Made by a program: the position numbers and the translations under genes. 64,000 nt of DNA, from contig NZ_QEKH01000001.1 of assembly GCF_003096415.1 (NCBI RefSeq), positions 246,516 to 310,515 on the forward strand, written 5' to 3'. The notes beneath the pieces were generated by a model. It saw only the letters and a program-made list of their open reading frames with translations. It did no database searches and was not told the DNA's origin. Shown here in pieces: positions 43,995-52,698 of this stretch (position 1 is the first letter of the stretch; each line of letters starts with the position of its first letter). This stretch comes from Victivallis vadensis (GTDB lineage: Bacteria > Verrucomicrobiota > Lentisphaeria > Victivallales > Victivallaceae).

Positions 43995-44939
43995 TCACTT
44001 CCTTTGCACTGAATTGCCTCCGGACGGAACGTCCGGAAAATATCGGATATCCCGCCGCGCCAGCTCCCGGCGCAGCAGCAGTTCCAGCGCCCGGCCCACT
44101 TTGGCCGCCGCCAGTTGTTCCCGCAGATAAGGGGCCGCATCCTTCAGCGGCACAAACCGCGCCGGAATCCGTTCGCGCACCATCAACAGCAGAAAGCGGT
44201 CCCCGGACTCCAACACCTCGCTGACGCCGCGCACCGGAATCTTCGCTCCGGAAATGCGGAAAAGCTCCATCACCGTTTCGGCGGAACTTTTCACTCCGTC
44301 CGGCGAAACCTCGGCGGCCACCCGGTCGAAGTTCTCCCCCTGCCGCAGCCGGGCGCGGGCGTCCTCGATTGTTTCGCGCGCATTATCGCGGCTCCGCTCG
44401 ACCTCGATCACGCCGAGTTCCAGTTTTTCCGGCAGCAGGAAACGCTGCTGATCCAGCCGGTAGGCGTTTTCCACCTCCCGGTCGTCCACCTTGACCCAGT
44501 CGGGATAACACTGTTTGAAGTAGCGGTGCAGCGCCGCATTCAATTGGAATTGAGGCTCAGCCGCCAGTCTGGCGAATTCCGCCGGAGGAACTCCGGGAAT
44601 GCCGCGCGGCAGCAGCGCATTCATCTCTTTGAGATAGGCCAGTGCGGAAGCCTCATCCGGCACGATCCGCTGCTCCGCCAGCAGCTGCCGGATGATGTCC
44701 AGATAGATTCTCTCTTCCACCGCCTGCCGCATCAGCCGGGCCAGCACGGCCCGGTCCGCGTTGGGCGGAGCCTGCCGCGAAAGCGTCAACTGCGCGGCCA
44801 GTTCATCCCGCCGGATCGGCACGGAGTCCACCGTGGCGACCACTTCCGGCAGAAAATCAAACGGGCCGGCAGCGGATTCCTCCGCTCCGGCCGCAACCAG
44901 CATGATACATGCCGACACGATGATTCCCGCAATTCGCAT
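43995..44939 (-). CDS. Exported PpiC/SurA-type peptidyl-prolyl isomerase
   Basis: A 314-residue protein with signal peptide (MRIAGIIVSACIMLVAAGA). A SurA-like N-terminal helical region (VATVDSVPIRRDELAAQL) is followed by a parvulin-type region (LELGVIEVERSRDNARETIEDARARLRQGENFDRVAAEVSPDG; VMELFRISG; RFLLLMVRERIPARFVPLKDA). It would help fold or chaperone exported proteins in the periplasm. It sits between the TPR-like lipoprotein gene and the GH35 gene. Confidence 0.8.
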   Translation of the reverse strand: MRIAGIIVSACIMLVAAGAEESAAGPFDFLPEVVATVDSVPIRRDELAAQLTLSRQAPPNADRAVLARLMRQAVEERIYLDIIRQLLAEQRIVPDEASALAYLKEMNALLPRGIPGVPPAEFARLAAEPQFQLNAALHRYFKQCYPDWVKVDDREVENAYRLDQQRFLLPEKLELGVIEVERSRDNARETIEDARARLRQGENFDRVAAEVSPDGVKSSAETVMELFRISGAKIPVRGVSEVLESGDRFLLLMVRERIPARFVPLKDAAPYLREQLAAAKVGRALELLLRRELARRDIRYFPDVPSGGNSVQRK

Positions 44940-44952
44940 GAATGCGTCCCTG

Positions 44953-45546
44953 TCAACGCTCCGCGGGCCTGGCCGGCACCACCGGCTCGGCCACCGCGGC
45001 GGCCTGCTCCCGGGCGGCGGTCTCGGCGATCCGCTGCCGGTACATTTTAAAGTAGTTTTCCAGTTTCTCCGTCCGGTTGCTCGAAAGTCCGGTCGTCGCG
45101 GCGGTCAGTGCGGCGGTCATCGCCGACGAACTTTTCGCGCTCCGCATATTCGCGATCAGCATTTTCGCATGGCGGAGCTGGCGGAGCTGGCCGCGGAGCT
45201 GCGACAGCGTGCGGTTCAACGGATAGACCTTGAGTCCCTCCTCCACCACAGCAAGCGCCCCGGAGACATCGCCGGCATTGACCAGCTTCTGCGCCCGTTC
45301 GACATAGCTGTTGCTCTGCTGGATATTGACCAGCTTCGCAATATAGTCGTTCCCCGGATCCATCGCCAGCAGCTTCTGCCCCTGGCTGGTCGCGGAGACG
45401 GAGTCCCCGTTTTCCATGCTGCGGAAGAAGCGGTTGACCAGCTGGTTGCGCTCCGACGGCGGCGCCTGATGCTCTTCGCCGCACCCTGCCAGCAGCGCGC
45501 AGACGCCGAATCCGGCCGATATGATTGTGATAAAATTCTTTTTCAT
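44953..45546 (-). CDS. Lipoprotein with TPR-like helical repeats
   Basis: A 197-residue lipoprotein: the lipobox reads CALLAGCG with Cys near residue 21. Helix pairs such as FRSMENGDSVSATSQGQKLLAMDPGNDYIAKLV and KLVNAGDVSGALAVVEEGLKVYPLNRTLSQL look like tetratricopeptide repeats. It is the first gene of a run with PpiC and GH35. The start is uncertain among ATGs at 45546, 45552 and 45558, none with a strong ribosome-binding site. Function unknown; probably a scaffold at the membrane. Confidence 0.75.
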   Translation of the reverse strand: MKKNFITIISAGFGVCALLAGCGEEHQAPPSERNQLVNRFFRSMENGDSVSATSQGQKLLAMDPGNDYIAKLVNIQQSNSYVERAQKLVNAGDVSGALAVVEEGLKVYPLNRTLSQLRGQLRQLRHAKMLIANMRSAKSSSAMTAALTAATTGLSSNRTEKLENYFKMYRQRIAETAAREQAAAVAEPVVPARPAER

Positions 45547-45625
45547 ACTCATAATCAAATAAGATAGCGCAACTTTTCACTTTTTAAAGCGCCGGAAGTT
45601 TTTTATTGCGGGAAAAACACGCCTT

Positions 45626-46738
45626 TCACTCGCCGTTCGAGGAGATGATGGTCGGAATCTCAACCGTCTCGGGCGGAGAAATCCGGTCCGTCCGCCGGAG
45701 CTTCAGCAGCCGGCAGATTTCGGCGTTCAGCCTGATGCTGTCCACCGACGTCGTGGTGATCGCGGGGTGCCAGAAGCGCAGCTCGTCGAACTTCCCCTCC
45801 CCCGACACCATCACATCGCGCCCGACCTGCCGCCCTGTTTCCATCAGCACCAGAGCCGCGCCCTGTGCCATGATGTCATGATGGCACATCACCGCATCGA
45901 CTTCGGGCAGTTCGTCGCGCACCGCCAGCATCATCTCCCGGGCCAGGTGGTATTCGCAGGCCATCGTGTAGAACCGCGGCTTTCCGGGACGCAGCACCCG
46001 GCCGGTTGCCTCCGGGTGCGCCGCCAGCGCCCGCTCGAAACCTGAAATCTTGGCTTCCGCGTCGAAGCCGAACCCCTCCGGACGGTTCTCTTTGATGTTG
46101 CAACTGGCCAGAAACAGGAAACGGCGCGCTCCGCGTGCGTAGAAGTGCTGAAAAATATTCTCCATCTGCCGCTCATTGCGCCAGAATACGAAGTCGAACT
46201 CATCCGGAATTCCGGCAAAACTGCCGTGGCGGCGCACCTCCGTATGCGGGTATACGTTGATCAGCGGCAGGTTGCGCCGCACCATCGTGTCGCACATCAG
46301 GCAGTTCAGCTGGCCGAAATTCACCACGGCCTCCACATCGATCAACCGCTCGTTCCACTCGCTGCGCGAATTTTCGTCATTGACCCGCAGGATCGCCAGC
46401 TCCCAATCCAGCTCCTGTTCGATCGCACTCTCCAGCTCCCGCAGGAACCGCTGCACCAGCGGGTTGCCGGCGGTGTGCAGGATCGGATTCATGCACTCCT
46501 CGCCGAACACGAAACCCAGTTTCGGGCGGCGGGGCACATTGCGCCGCATCAGGCTGCCGCCGATGTGCGGCCGGTAATTCAGTTCGCGCATCACCCGCAG
46601 AATCCGTTCGCGCGTTTCCGGGGAAATCGGAAACACCTCCGTGCTGTTGATCAGGTTTGAAACCGTCGTCGTCGACACATGCGCCTGTCTGGCAATGCTG
46701 TTGATGTTGATCGCCGTCCTGTCCGTCTTTCCGGCCAT
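45626..46738 (-). CDS. LacI-family transcriptional regulator
   Basis: A 370-residue regulator with a LacI helix-turn-helix (NINSIARQAHVSTTTVSNLI, residues 11-30), a hinge region (VMRELNYRPHIGGSLMRRN) and a sugar-binding sensor domain (MCHHDIMAQGAALVLMETG). It has a good promoter and is divergent from the CAT-like gene. The likely target is itself and either the CAT-like gene or the lipoprotein-PpiC-GH35 operon just downstream. Confidence 0.88.
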   Translation of the reverse strand: MAGKTDRTAININSIARQAHVSTTTVSNLINSTEVFPISPETRERILRVMRELNYRPHIGGSLMRRNVPRRPKLGFVFGEECMNPILHTAGNPLVQRFLRELESAIEQELDWELAILRVNDENSRSEWNERLIDVEAVVNFGQLNCLMCDTMVRRNLPLINVYPHTEVRRHGSFAGIPDEFDFVFWRNERQMENIFQHFYARGARRFLFLASCNIKENRPEGFGFDAEAKISGFERALAAHPEATGRVLRPGKPRFYTMACEYHLAREMMLAVRDELPEVDAVMCHHDIMAQGAALVLMETGRQVGRDVMVSGEGKFDELRFWHPAITTTSVDSIRLNAEICRLLKLRRTDRISPPETVEIPTIISSNGE

Positions 46739-46778
46739 GAAACTCCCGCCTTCCTATGGAACTTATATTCTTTCGGAT

Positions 46779-46807
46779 AGTATACTCCCTCCGGCCCGAT
46801 AATGCAA
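46779..46807 (-). promoter_or_regulatory. Promoter of the LacI-type gene
   Basis: Minus strand: TTGCAT (46807-46802), 17 bp, TATACT (46784-46779), about 40 bp before the ATG. Confidence 0.7.
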
Positions 46808-46816
46808 CATTCCGGC

Positions 46817-46845
46817 TGGAAAATTCCGTCATGATCCGGTATATT
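46817..46845 (+). promoter_or_regulatory. Promoter of the CAT-like gene
   Basis: TGGAAA (46817-46822), 17 bp, TATATT (46840-46845). The two divergent promoters have their -35 boxes 10 bp apart, so one bound regulator could affect both. Confidence 0.6.
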
Positions 46846-46869
46846 GTAACCAGAACCGCGGAGGCATGC

Positions 46870-47502
46870 ATGAATTCTTATACGTCGATCGATCTCGCGA
46901 CCTGGAAACGGCGCGGAACCTTTGAATATTACCGGACCTTCCAGAACCAGCTTTTCAACATCACGCTGGAATTTCCGGCCACGGAACTGTACCGGTACGC
47001 AAAACGGAACCGGCTCTCCTTCTTTTTGCTGACTTTGCACGCGATATTGCGCGCCGTCAACTCCGTGCCGCAATTCCGGCAACGGATCGTCGACGGCGGA
47101 CAGGTGATCGAATTCGAACACGTCGCCGCCCTTACGCCGATCATGACCCCGGAGGAGGAATTCGTAATGGCGCTGACCGAATACGCCCCTTCGTTCGCGG
47201 AGTTCCGGGGACAGGCCGAAGCGGCGGTCGCCGCCGCAAAACGCGGCGAGTTCGATCCGTCCGTCCGGCAGCGGAACGACTTCATCTGCGCAAGCTGCGT
47301 GCCGTGGTACGGCTTCCGGTCGCTGACCCAGGCGGCGCTCACCCTCGACCAGAGCATCGTGATTCTCACGTGGGGGGAAATGGACGCTTCCGGCAATATT
47401 CCGTTGGCGTTGCAACTCAATCACGCGCTGGTCGACGGATTGCACGTCGGCAGATTTCACCGCGCTCTGACCGGTTTCCTGACCGCCCCCGCCTCCTTGT
47501 AA
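46870..47502 (+). CDS. Chloramphenicol acetyltransferase-like enzyme
   Basis: A 210-residue protein of the CAT (trimeric, acyl-CoA-dependent) family and of normal length for it. The N-terminus WKRRGTFEYYRTFQNQLFNIT and the catalytic block LALQLNHALVDGLHVGRF (H-x3-D-G) near residue 185 are characteristic. Chromosomal relatives often act on other hydroxylated compounds, so resistance is not implied. GGAGG lies 6 nt before the ATG at 46870; a longer frame from 46756 runs through the promoter. It is divergent from a LacI-type regulator. Confidence 0.85.
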   Translation: MNSYTSIDLATWKRRGTFEYYRTFQNQLFNITLEFPATELYRYAKRNRLSFFLLTLHAILRAVNSVPQFRQRIVDGGQVIEFEHVAALTPIMTPEEEFVMALTEYAPSFAEFRGQAEAAVAAAKRGEFDPSVRQRNDFICASCVPWYGFRSLTQAALTLDQSIVILTWGEMDASGNIPLALQLNHALVDGLHVGRFHRALTGFLTAPASL

Positions 47503-47510
47503 GAAAAATA

Positions 47511-47545
47511 AAAACGGCGGCATCCGTTGCAGACGCCGCCGTTTT
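47511..47545. terminator. Bidirectional terminator between CAT-like and fba genes
   Basis: AAAACGGCGGC (47511-47521) pairs with GCCGCCGTTTT (47535-47545). On the minus strand it continues into TTATTTTTC, a full terminator for the aldolase gene. Confidence 0.85.
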
Positions 47546-47577
47546 GCGTTGAATCACTCGATTCAGGACGGAAATGC

Positions 47578-48558
47578 TCAGTCCTGAGCGTGACCGGCCG
47601 AGCCGAGCACTTCGATGTTCTTGCGCTTGTAAAGCTCCTTGAGCGCGGTACGGGCCGGGCCGAGGTACTTGCGCGGGTCGAATTCCGCCGGCTTCTCGTT
47701 GAAGACCTTGCGGATCGCAGCGGTCATCGCCAGACGGCCGTCGGAGTCGATGTTGATCTTGCAGACCGCGGACTTGGCGGCGGCGCGGAGCTGATCCTCG
47801 CCAATGCCGATCGCGTCCTTCAGCTTGCCGCCGTTCTCGTTGATGATCTTCACGAGATCCTGCGGAACGCTGGAGGAACCGTGCAGCACGATCGGGAATC
47901 CGGGGATGCGCTTTTCGATTTCAGCGAGGATGTCAAGACGGATTTTCGGATTCTCGCCCGGCTTGAACTTGAACGCGCCGTGGCTGGTGCCGATCGCGAT
48001 CGCCAGCGAATCCACGCCGGTGCGCTTCACGAAGTCTTCCACCTCTTCCGGCTGGGTGTAGGTGTGGCTTTCGGCCTTCACATCGTCTTCGACGCCGGCC
48101 AGAACGCCGAGTTCGCCTTCGACGGTGACGCCGAACTGATGGGCGTATTCGACCACGCGGCGGGTTTCCTTGATGTTCTCTTCATAGGGCAGATGGGAGC
48201 CGTCGATCATCACCGAGCTGAAGCCGTTGTCGATGCAGCTCTTGCAGGTCTCGAAATCCGGGCCGTGATCGAGGTGCAGCACGATCGGAATACCCTTGCC
48301 GTCGGGAGAGATTTCCTTGGCGTACTGGACCGCGCCCTGCGCCATGTAGCGCAGCAGGGTCTGGTTCGCATACTCGCGGGCGCCCTTGGAAACCTGAAGG
48401 ATCACCGGGGACTGGGTTTCGACGCAGGCCTGGAGAATCGCCTGCATCTGTTCCATGTTGTTGAAGTTGTACGCGGGGATCGCGTAGCCGCCCTTGATCG
48501 CCTTGGCGAACAATTCCTTGGTGTTCACAAGACCGAGATCTTTGTAGCTGGTAGCCAT
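47578..48558 (-). CDS. fba: Class II fructose-bisphosphate aldolase
   Basis: A 326-residue zinc aldolase of glycolysis and gluconeogenesis. Motifs: YAIPAYNFNNMEQMQAIL (near residue 25), VLHLDHG with catalytic Asp and zinc His (near residue 93), TVEGELGVLAGVEDD (near residue 145), AIGTSHG and IVLHGSSS with further zinc and phosphate ligands, and NIDSDGRLAMT near residue 275. The length fits. It is a single-gene unit with its own terminator. Confidence 0.95.
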   Translation of the reverse strand: MATSYKDLGLVNTKELFAKAIKGGYAIPAYNFNNMEQMQAILQACVETQSPVILQVSKGAREYANQTLLRYMAQGAVQYAKEISPDGKGIPIVLHLDHGPDFETCKSCIDNGFSSVMIDGSHLPYEENIKETRRVVEYAHQFGVTVEGELGVLAGVEDDVKAESHTYTQPEEVEDFVKRTGVDSLAIAIGTSHGAFKFKPGENPKIRLDILAEIEKRIPGFPIVLHGSSSVPQDLVKIINENGGKLKDAIGIGEDQLRAAAKSAVCKINIDSDGRLAMTAAIRKVFNEKPAEFDPRKYLGPARTALKELYKRKNIEVLGSAGHAQD

Positions 48559-48664
48559 TGAAAGGACTCCTTGGTTGAATTTTGAGGTTTCAGGTATCCT
48601 GATTCTGTCCTATTAAAGTACCGCCGCTAAAAAAAAAATCAAGTCGAAAAACGTTTTTTTATGA

Positions 48665-48693
48665 TTGCATAATCGCAAAAACGAGATTATAAT
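48665..48693 (+). promoter_or_regulatory. Promoter of the lipoprotein acetylesterase gene
   Basis: TTGCAT (48665-48670), 17 bp, TATAAT (48688-48693), 55 bp before the ATG at 48749. Confidence 0.75.
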
Positions 48694-48748
48694 AGTTACA
48701 GTGTTTGATTTTTCGCACCCCGAAACAATTCAAGGAAAGGCAGACAAG

Positions 48749-50866
48749 ATGCGGAAGCTGTACCTCGCCCTTCTGGCCCTGGCGGCCGTGGTGATGCTTG
48801 GAGCATGCGGCTCGATAAGCTCCCCGGACAAAATGGCCGGCACCTTCACCGTACACAAGGTTTACGGTGACCACATGGTTCTTCAGTGTGACCGGCCGAT
48901 CCGGATCAGCGGAACCGCCGCTCCCGGAGAATCCGTCAAGGTCACGATCGGAGACAACTCGGCCTATGCCACCGCCGGCGACGACGGCGAATGGACCGCC
49001 GAACTCCCCGCGATGAAGGCCGGTATGCAGCCTTATTCCGTGGTCGTCACCGGCAAGGAAGGCACTCCCGGCGTCAGCTTCGAGGATGTGCTGATCGGCG
49101 AAGTCTGGCTGGCGAGCGGCCAGTCCAACATGGAAATGCCGGTCTACAGCGGCAGGCAGTTCTGGAACTCCGCGAACGGCAAGGCGGAGGTCGCCGCCGC
49201 CGATCATCCGGGCATCCGCCTGTACAACACCAACCAGCGCCGTTCCGTTTCTCCGGGCGTGGAGCAAAAGGAGATCGCCGGTCCGGGCTGGGTAGTCTGC
49301 TCGCCCGAAACGGTCGGCCCCTTCAGCGCGCTCGGCTACTATTTCGCGCGCCAGCTGCACAAGGATCTGAACGTCCCGGTCGGCGTGATCAACTCCAGTT
49401 GGGGCGGCACGCCGATCCAGAGCTGGATCAGCGAAGCGGGCTACCGCTCCGCGAACCGCCCCGGCGAACTCGCCAAAATCGAAAGCTCCCGCAAACCAAG
49501 CAAGGAGCAGGAAGCGAAGATTGCGGCGCTGAAGAAAAAAGCGAAGATCGCTTTCGACGCCTGGGAAAAGCGGTTCTATGCGTTCGATCCGGCCGCGACG
49601 GCGGCGGCGCAGGCATGGAAAAATCCCGGATTTGACGACTCCGGCTGGCAGAGCGAGGAAGTGCCGAGTTCTCCTGCCGCCGATTTCGATGGGATTTTCT
49701 GGTATCGCCGCACCGTCACGATTCCGGCGGAGTGGGCCGGTAAGGAGCTGACGCTCTCCCTCGGCGCGATCGATGACTGCGACGAAACCTTTTTCAACGG
49801 CGAAAAGGTCGGCGCCACCGGCACTTCGACTCCGAACTACTGGAGTGTGCCGCGCGTCTACAAAATTCCGGGCAAGCTGGTCAAGGCCGGCGCCAACACC
49901 ATCGCGGTGCGGGTGGCGGACATGTACTCCAACGGCGGCATGGCAGGACCGGAGCCGTTGTTCTATCTGCAGCTCGGCAATGACAAGAACGACCGCATCC
50001 GGCTGAACGGAGCATGGAAATACAAGGTCGAATTCAAAATCGACACGCAGAAACTCGGCACACGCCCGACTCCGCCGAATGATCTCTCTCTCACTCAGAA
50101 TCACCCCTATTTCCCGGCCACACTCTACAACTCGATGATCGCGCCGTGGACGGTGTACCCGATTCGCGGAGTCATCTGGTATCAGGGCGAATCCAACGCC
50201 GGAGCCTATGAGGAGTATATGAAACTGCATCCGCTGCTGATTCAGGATTGGCGGAACAAGTGGAACAATCCGGAGATGCCGTTTCTGTTCATCCAGCTGG
50301 CCGCGTTCGAGCGCCACTCTCCCGCCAAGCCCGGACCGGCGGATTTCTGGAAAAACCGGCAGCCCTCCGACAGCAGCTGGCCGAAACTGCGCGAAGTGCA
50401 GACCGCGACGCTCGCCATCCCGAATACCGGCATGGCGGTCGCGATCGACGTCGGCAACCCGTTCGACATCCACCCGGCGGACAAGCAGACGCTCGGTTAC
50501 CGGCTCGGCAAGGAAGCGGAGCGCATCTGCTACGGCTCCAGGGAAATCAGCGCCGGCCCGCTCTATGAGCGCATGACGGTCGAAGGCAATAAGGTGCGGC
50601 TGTTCTTCAAAAACACCGGCTCCGGTCTCGTGGCCAGAGACGGCGCGCCGACTTCATTCGCGATCGCGGGCAAGGACGGCAACTTCGTGTGGGCCGATGC
50701 GAAAATCGACGGCGACACGGTGCTGGTCTGGTCCGACAAGGTGAAGGAACCGGTCGAAGTACGCTATGCGTGGGCCGGTTATCCGGGCAACGCGAACCTG
50801 TACAACAAGGAAGGGTTCCCGGCCAGTCCGTTCCGGACCGCCAAGCCTGACTATCTGCTCAAATAA
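48749..50866 (+). CDS. Lipoprotein sialate O-acetylesterase-like enzyme
   Basis: A 705-residue relative of the protein at 12683-14635. A lipoprotein signal (VVMLGACGS; Cys near residue 20) places it on the cell surface or in the periplasm. Matching blocks are GEVWLASGQSNMEMPV (near 125), VIWYQGESNAGAY (near 480) and DIHPADKQTLGYRL (near 580). An inserted beta domain with FNGEKVGATG lies between the catalytic halves, as in the paralogue. AAGGAAAGG precedes the ATG at 48749. The pair suggests that acetylated sugars are trimmed both outside and inside the cell. Confidence 0.88.
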   Translation: MRKLYLALLALAAVVMLGACGSISSPDKMAGTFTVHKVYGDHMVLQCDRPIRISGTAAPGESVKVTIGDNSAYATAGDDGEWTAELPAMKAGMQPYSVVVTGKEGTPGVSFEDVLIGEVWLASGQSNMEMPVYSGRQFWNSANGKAEVAAADHPGIRLYNTNQRRSVSPGVEQKEIAGPGWVVCSPETVGPFSALGYYFARQLHKDLNVPVGVINSSWGGTPIQSWISEAGYRSANRPGELAKIESSRKPSKEQEAKIAALKKKAKIAFDAWEKRFYAFDPAATAAAQAWKNPGFDDSGWQSEEVPSSPAADFDGIFWYRRTVTIPAEWAGKELTLSLGAIDDCDETFFNGEKVGATGTSTPNYWSVPRVYKIPGKLVKAGANTIAVRVADMYSNGGMAGPEPLFYLQLGNDKNDRIRLNGAWKYKVEFKIDTQKLGTRPTPPNDLSLTQNHPYFPATLYNSMIAPWTVYPIRGVIWYQGESNAGAYEEYMKLHPLLIQDWRNKWNNPEMPFLFIQLAAFERHSPAKPGPADFWKNRQPSDSSWPKLREVQTATLAIPNTGMAVAIDVGNPFDIHPADKQTLGYRLGKEAERICYGSREISAGPLYERMTVEGNKVRLFFKNTGSGLVARDGAPTSFAIAGKDGNFVWADAKIDGDTVLVWSDKVKEPVEVRYAWAGYPGNANLYNKEGFPASPFRTAKPDYLLK

Positions 50867-50884
50867 CACAGGAAAAATTCCTGG

Positions 50885-50922
50885 CGGGAGCGGCAATCAC
50901 CTCCGATGGCCGCTCCCGTTTT
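50885..50922 (+). terminator. Rho-independent terminator of the acetylesterase gene
   Basis: CGGGAGCGGC (50885-50894) pairs with GCCGCTCCCG (50909-50918), then TTTT. Confidence 0.85.
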
Positions 50923-50959
50923 CAGTCCGGCAGGAAGCGCCGGACTCCTGAGGATCATC

Positions 50960-51631
50960 ATGGAAGAAGCCATTGAAAAAATGCTGCATGGATTCCGGAG
51001 TTTCCGGGACACCTATTTTTCGGGAGACTCCGAGCTGTTCGACCAGTTGAAGCACGGGCAGCATCCCCGGAGTCTGATCATCGCCTGTTCCGACTCGCGC
51101 GTGGACCCCGCTTTGATCACGGAAAGCGATCCCGGAGACCTTTTCGTGATCCGCAACGTCGCGAACCTGGTCCCGCCGTATGAACCGGATACCCGCCATC
51201 ACGGCGTCAGCGCCGCGCTGGAGTACGCGGTGAACGGCCTGCAGGTGGAACATATCATCATAATCGGACACTCCGACTGCGGCGGCATCCACGCCCTGAT
51301 GGAGCGCACGCCGGAGAAGCCCGCCGGAGAATTTCTCGACGCCTGGCTCGACCTCGCCGAGCCGGCCAAACAGGCCGCGATGGTTTTAAGCAATGCTTCC
51401 TCCCACACCCGCCATCGCGCCTGCGAAGAAGCTTCACTCGTGCTGGGCCTGGAAAACCTGCTCACCTTTCCCTGGATCAAAGCGCGTGTGGATGCGGGCA
51501 AGCTCGCGCTGCACGCCTGGTATTTTCACATCGCGGCGGGACGGCTCTTCGGCTACGACCGCGCCAAAGGCGGTTTCACCGAATTTCACCCGTCGCTGCA
51601 TCTTTCCCAATCAGAGGATCATCAACCATGA
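50960..51631 (+). CDS. Beta-class carbonic anhydrase
   Basis: A 223-residue zinc enzyme interconverting CO2 and bicarbonate. CSDSRVDP near residue 38 gives the first zinc Cys and the Asp-Arg dyad, and HSDCGG near residue 98 the zinc His and second Cys. RNVANLVPP and HGVSAALEYAV are also diagnostic. GAGGA precedes the ATG. Its stop overlaps the xseB start (ATGA), a curious but clear coupling. Confidence 0.93.
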   Translation: MEEAIEKMLHGFRSFRDTYFSGDSELFDQLKHGQHPRSLIIACSDSRVDPALITESDPGDLFVIRNVANLVPPYEPDTRHHGVSAALEYAVNGLQVEHIIIIGHSDCGGIHALMERTPEKPAGEFLDAWLDLAEPAKQAAMVLSNASSHTRHRACEEASLVLGLENLLTFPWIKARVDAGKLALHAWYFHIAAGRLFGYDRAKGGFTEFHPSLHLSQSEDHQP

Positions 51632-51927
51632 CAGAACCGCTCTCCCCCGAAGAACTCGACGCGCTGCCTTTCGAGCAGGCGCTGGAAAAACTGGAAAACC
51701 TCGTCAGCCGCATGGAAACCGGCCGCCTGCCGCTTGAGGAGCTGATGACCGATTTCGAACTCGGCAGCCGACTGGTCAAGGCCTGCCGCGACAAACTCGA
51801 CACACTGGAACGCAAAATCGAACTCCTGACCCGCGATGACGGCAAAGAGGGTGAATGGAGCGACTTTGAATCAGGCGTCCCCTCCCCCGCCCGCAATGCG
51901 CCGGCTTCCGACGACGCCCCGTTTTAA
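51628..51927 (+). CDS. xseB: Exodeoxyribonuclease VII small subunit
   Basis: A 99-residue protein. The first 65 residues match XseB: FEQALEKLENLVSRMETGRLPLEELMTDFELGSRLVKACRDKLDTLERKI. It forms a complex with XseA to degrade single-stranded DNA in repair; xseA is not in the window. The tail of 30 residues is low complexity. It overlaps the carbonic anhydrase gene by 4 bp. Confidence 0.92.
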   Translation: MTEPLSPEELDALPFEQALEKLENLVSRMETGRLPLEELMTDFELGSRLVKACRDKLDTLERKIELLTRDDGKEGEWSDFESGVPSPARNAPASDDAPF

Positions 51928-51942
51928 TTCAGGAAAATCATC

Positions 51943-52239
51943 ATGCTGTTATTGACGCAATTCAAACGGGAATTCGACATCATCGACATTCCGCAATCGA
52001 CATACGACCGCATTACGGAACTGCAGGATCAGTTTTTCGCGTGGCGCGCCGACCGCTCCGCCGACCATCCCTACTGGGTGTGTGAAGGAGGCGGCGACTG
52101 CGACGACTGTTACCACGCCGATGCCTTCGTGAACTGGCTGAACGCATTTCCGTTACAGGAGAGCGAGGAGAAAGCCGACGTGGTCGCCGAACGCGTCACC
52201 GGAGACGACGGCAAGCTCCCGCTCCTGCGCTTCTATTGA
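51943..52239 (+). CDS. Small hypothetical protein with a Cys cluster
   Basis: A 98-residue protein of no recognised family. The middle carries VCEGGGDCDDCYHADAF, three cysteines plus a histidine that could bind metal. The rest is acidic and probably helical. AGGA lies about 9 nt before the ATG and the gene follows xseB by 15 bp, so it belongs to the same operon. The hairpin repeat begins 11 bp after its stop. Confidence 0.65.
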   Translation: MLLLTQFKREFDIIDIPQSTYDRITELQDQFFAWRADRSADHPYWVCEGGGDCDDCYHADAFVNWLNAFPLQESEEKADVVAERVTGDDGKLPLLRFY

Positions 52240-52250
52240 ACTCTCAAACC

Positions 52251-52511
52251 GGGATTTCGCCTTCGGCGACCAAGGCGCTTCGCCCTTGGAACCCGACCGG
52301 CAAGGTGCCGGTGCCGAATACTTGAGAGCCGGGAAAACCGTTCCGGTTTTCCCTCCGAGGGGGAGGGAGACTCTACTGTGGACAGGCAGGCGAGTACCTG
52401 AGCGGCACACCGCTCCGGTCGGCACAAAGCCTGCTTTTTTGCAGGCTTTAGGCACTCCCTGCGCCTGCTGCCGCCGGAGGTCACGCGCGGAACGGCCAGA
52501 TGCTGACCGGG
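52251..52511 (-). repeat. Hairpin repeat, full copy A
   Basis: About 261 bp made of consecutive hairpins: GCC/GGC (52259-52267), CCAAGG/CCTTGG (52270-52289), GGGAAAACCG/CGGTTTTCCC (52331-52353), GAGCGG/CCGCTC (near 52400-52415) and AAAGCCTGC-T6-GCAGGCTTT (52426-52449). It matches the copy at 52699-52963 along its whole length when read on the opposite strand. Confidence 0.85.
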
Positions 52512-52698
52512 TAATAGAAAGATACCCTGATGGAGGCTGATAAGAATTTATCTGCCGATATATGCAAAGCGAGGTCAGGCAACAATGCAATTGTCATATC
52601 ACAGGCAAGCATATCTTTGAATACGAGCCTTACTGAACCTTAGCCTGTATGAAAAAGCAGAGGAGAGTTCAGCCTCCATGAGTGTAATTTCACATCAT
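52512..52698. other. Spacer between the inverted repeat copies
   Basis: 187 bp, AT-richer than its flanks. It is itself bounded by an 11-bp perfect inverted repeat, ATGGAGGCTGA (52530-52540) and TCAGCCTCCAT (52669-52679). A 37-codon frame starts at the left arm (52530) and ends at 52643, but has no strong ribosome-binding site. Confidence 0.55.

Noticed and set aside
46870..47502. Acquired chloramphenicol resistance
   Set aside because: The gene shares codon use with its neighbours, is divergent from a chromosomal LacI-type regulator and shows no mobile flanks, so a native acetyltransferase is more likely.
52530..52643. 37-codon frame in the spacer of the inverted repeat
   Set aside because: No convincing ribosome-binding site and no similarity that I recognise; its ATG is simply part of an inverted repeat arm.
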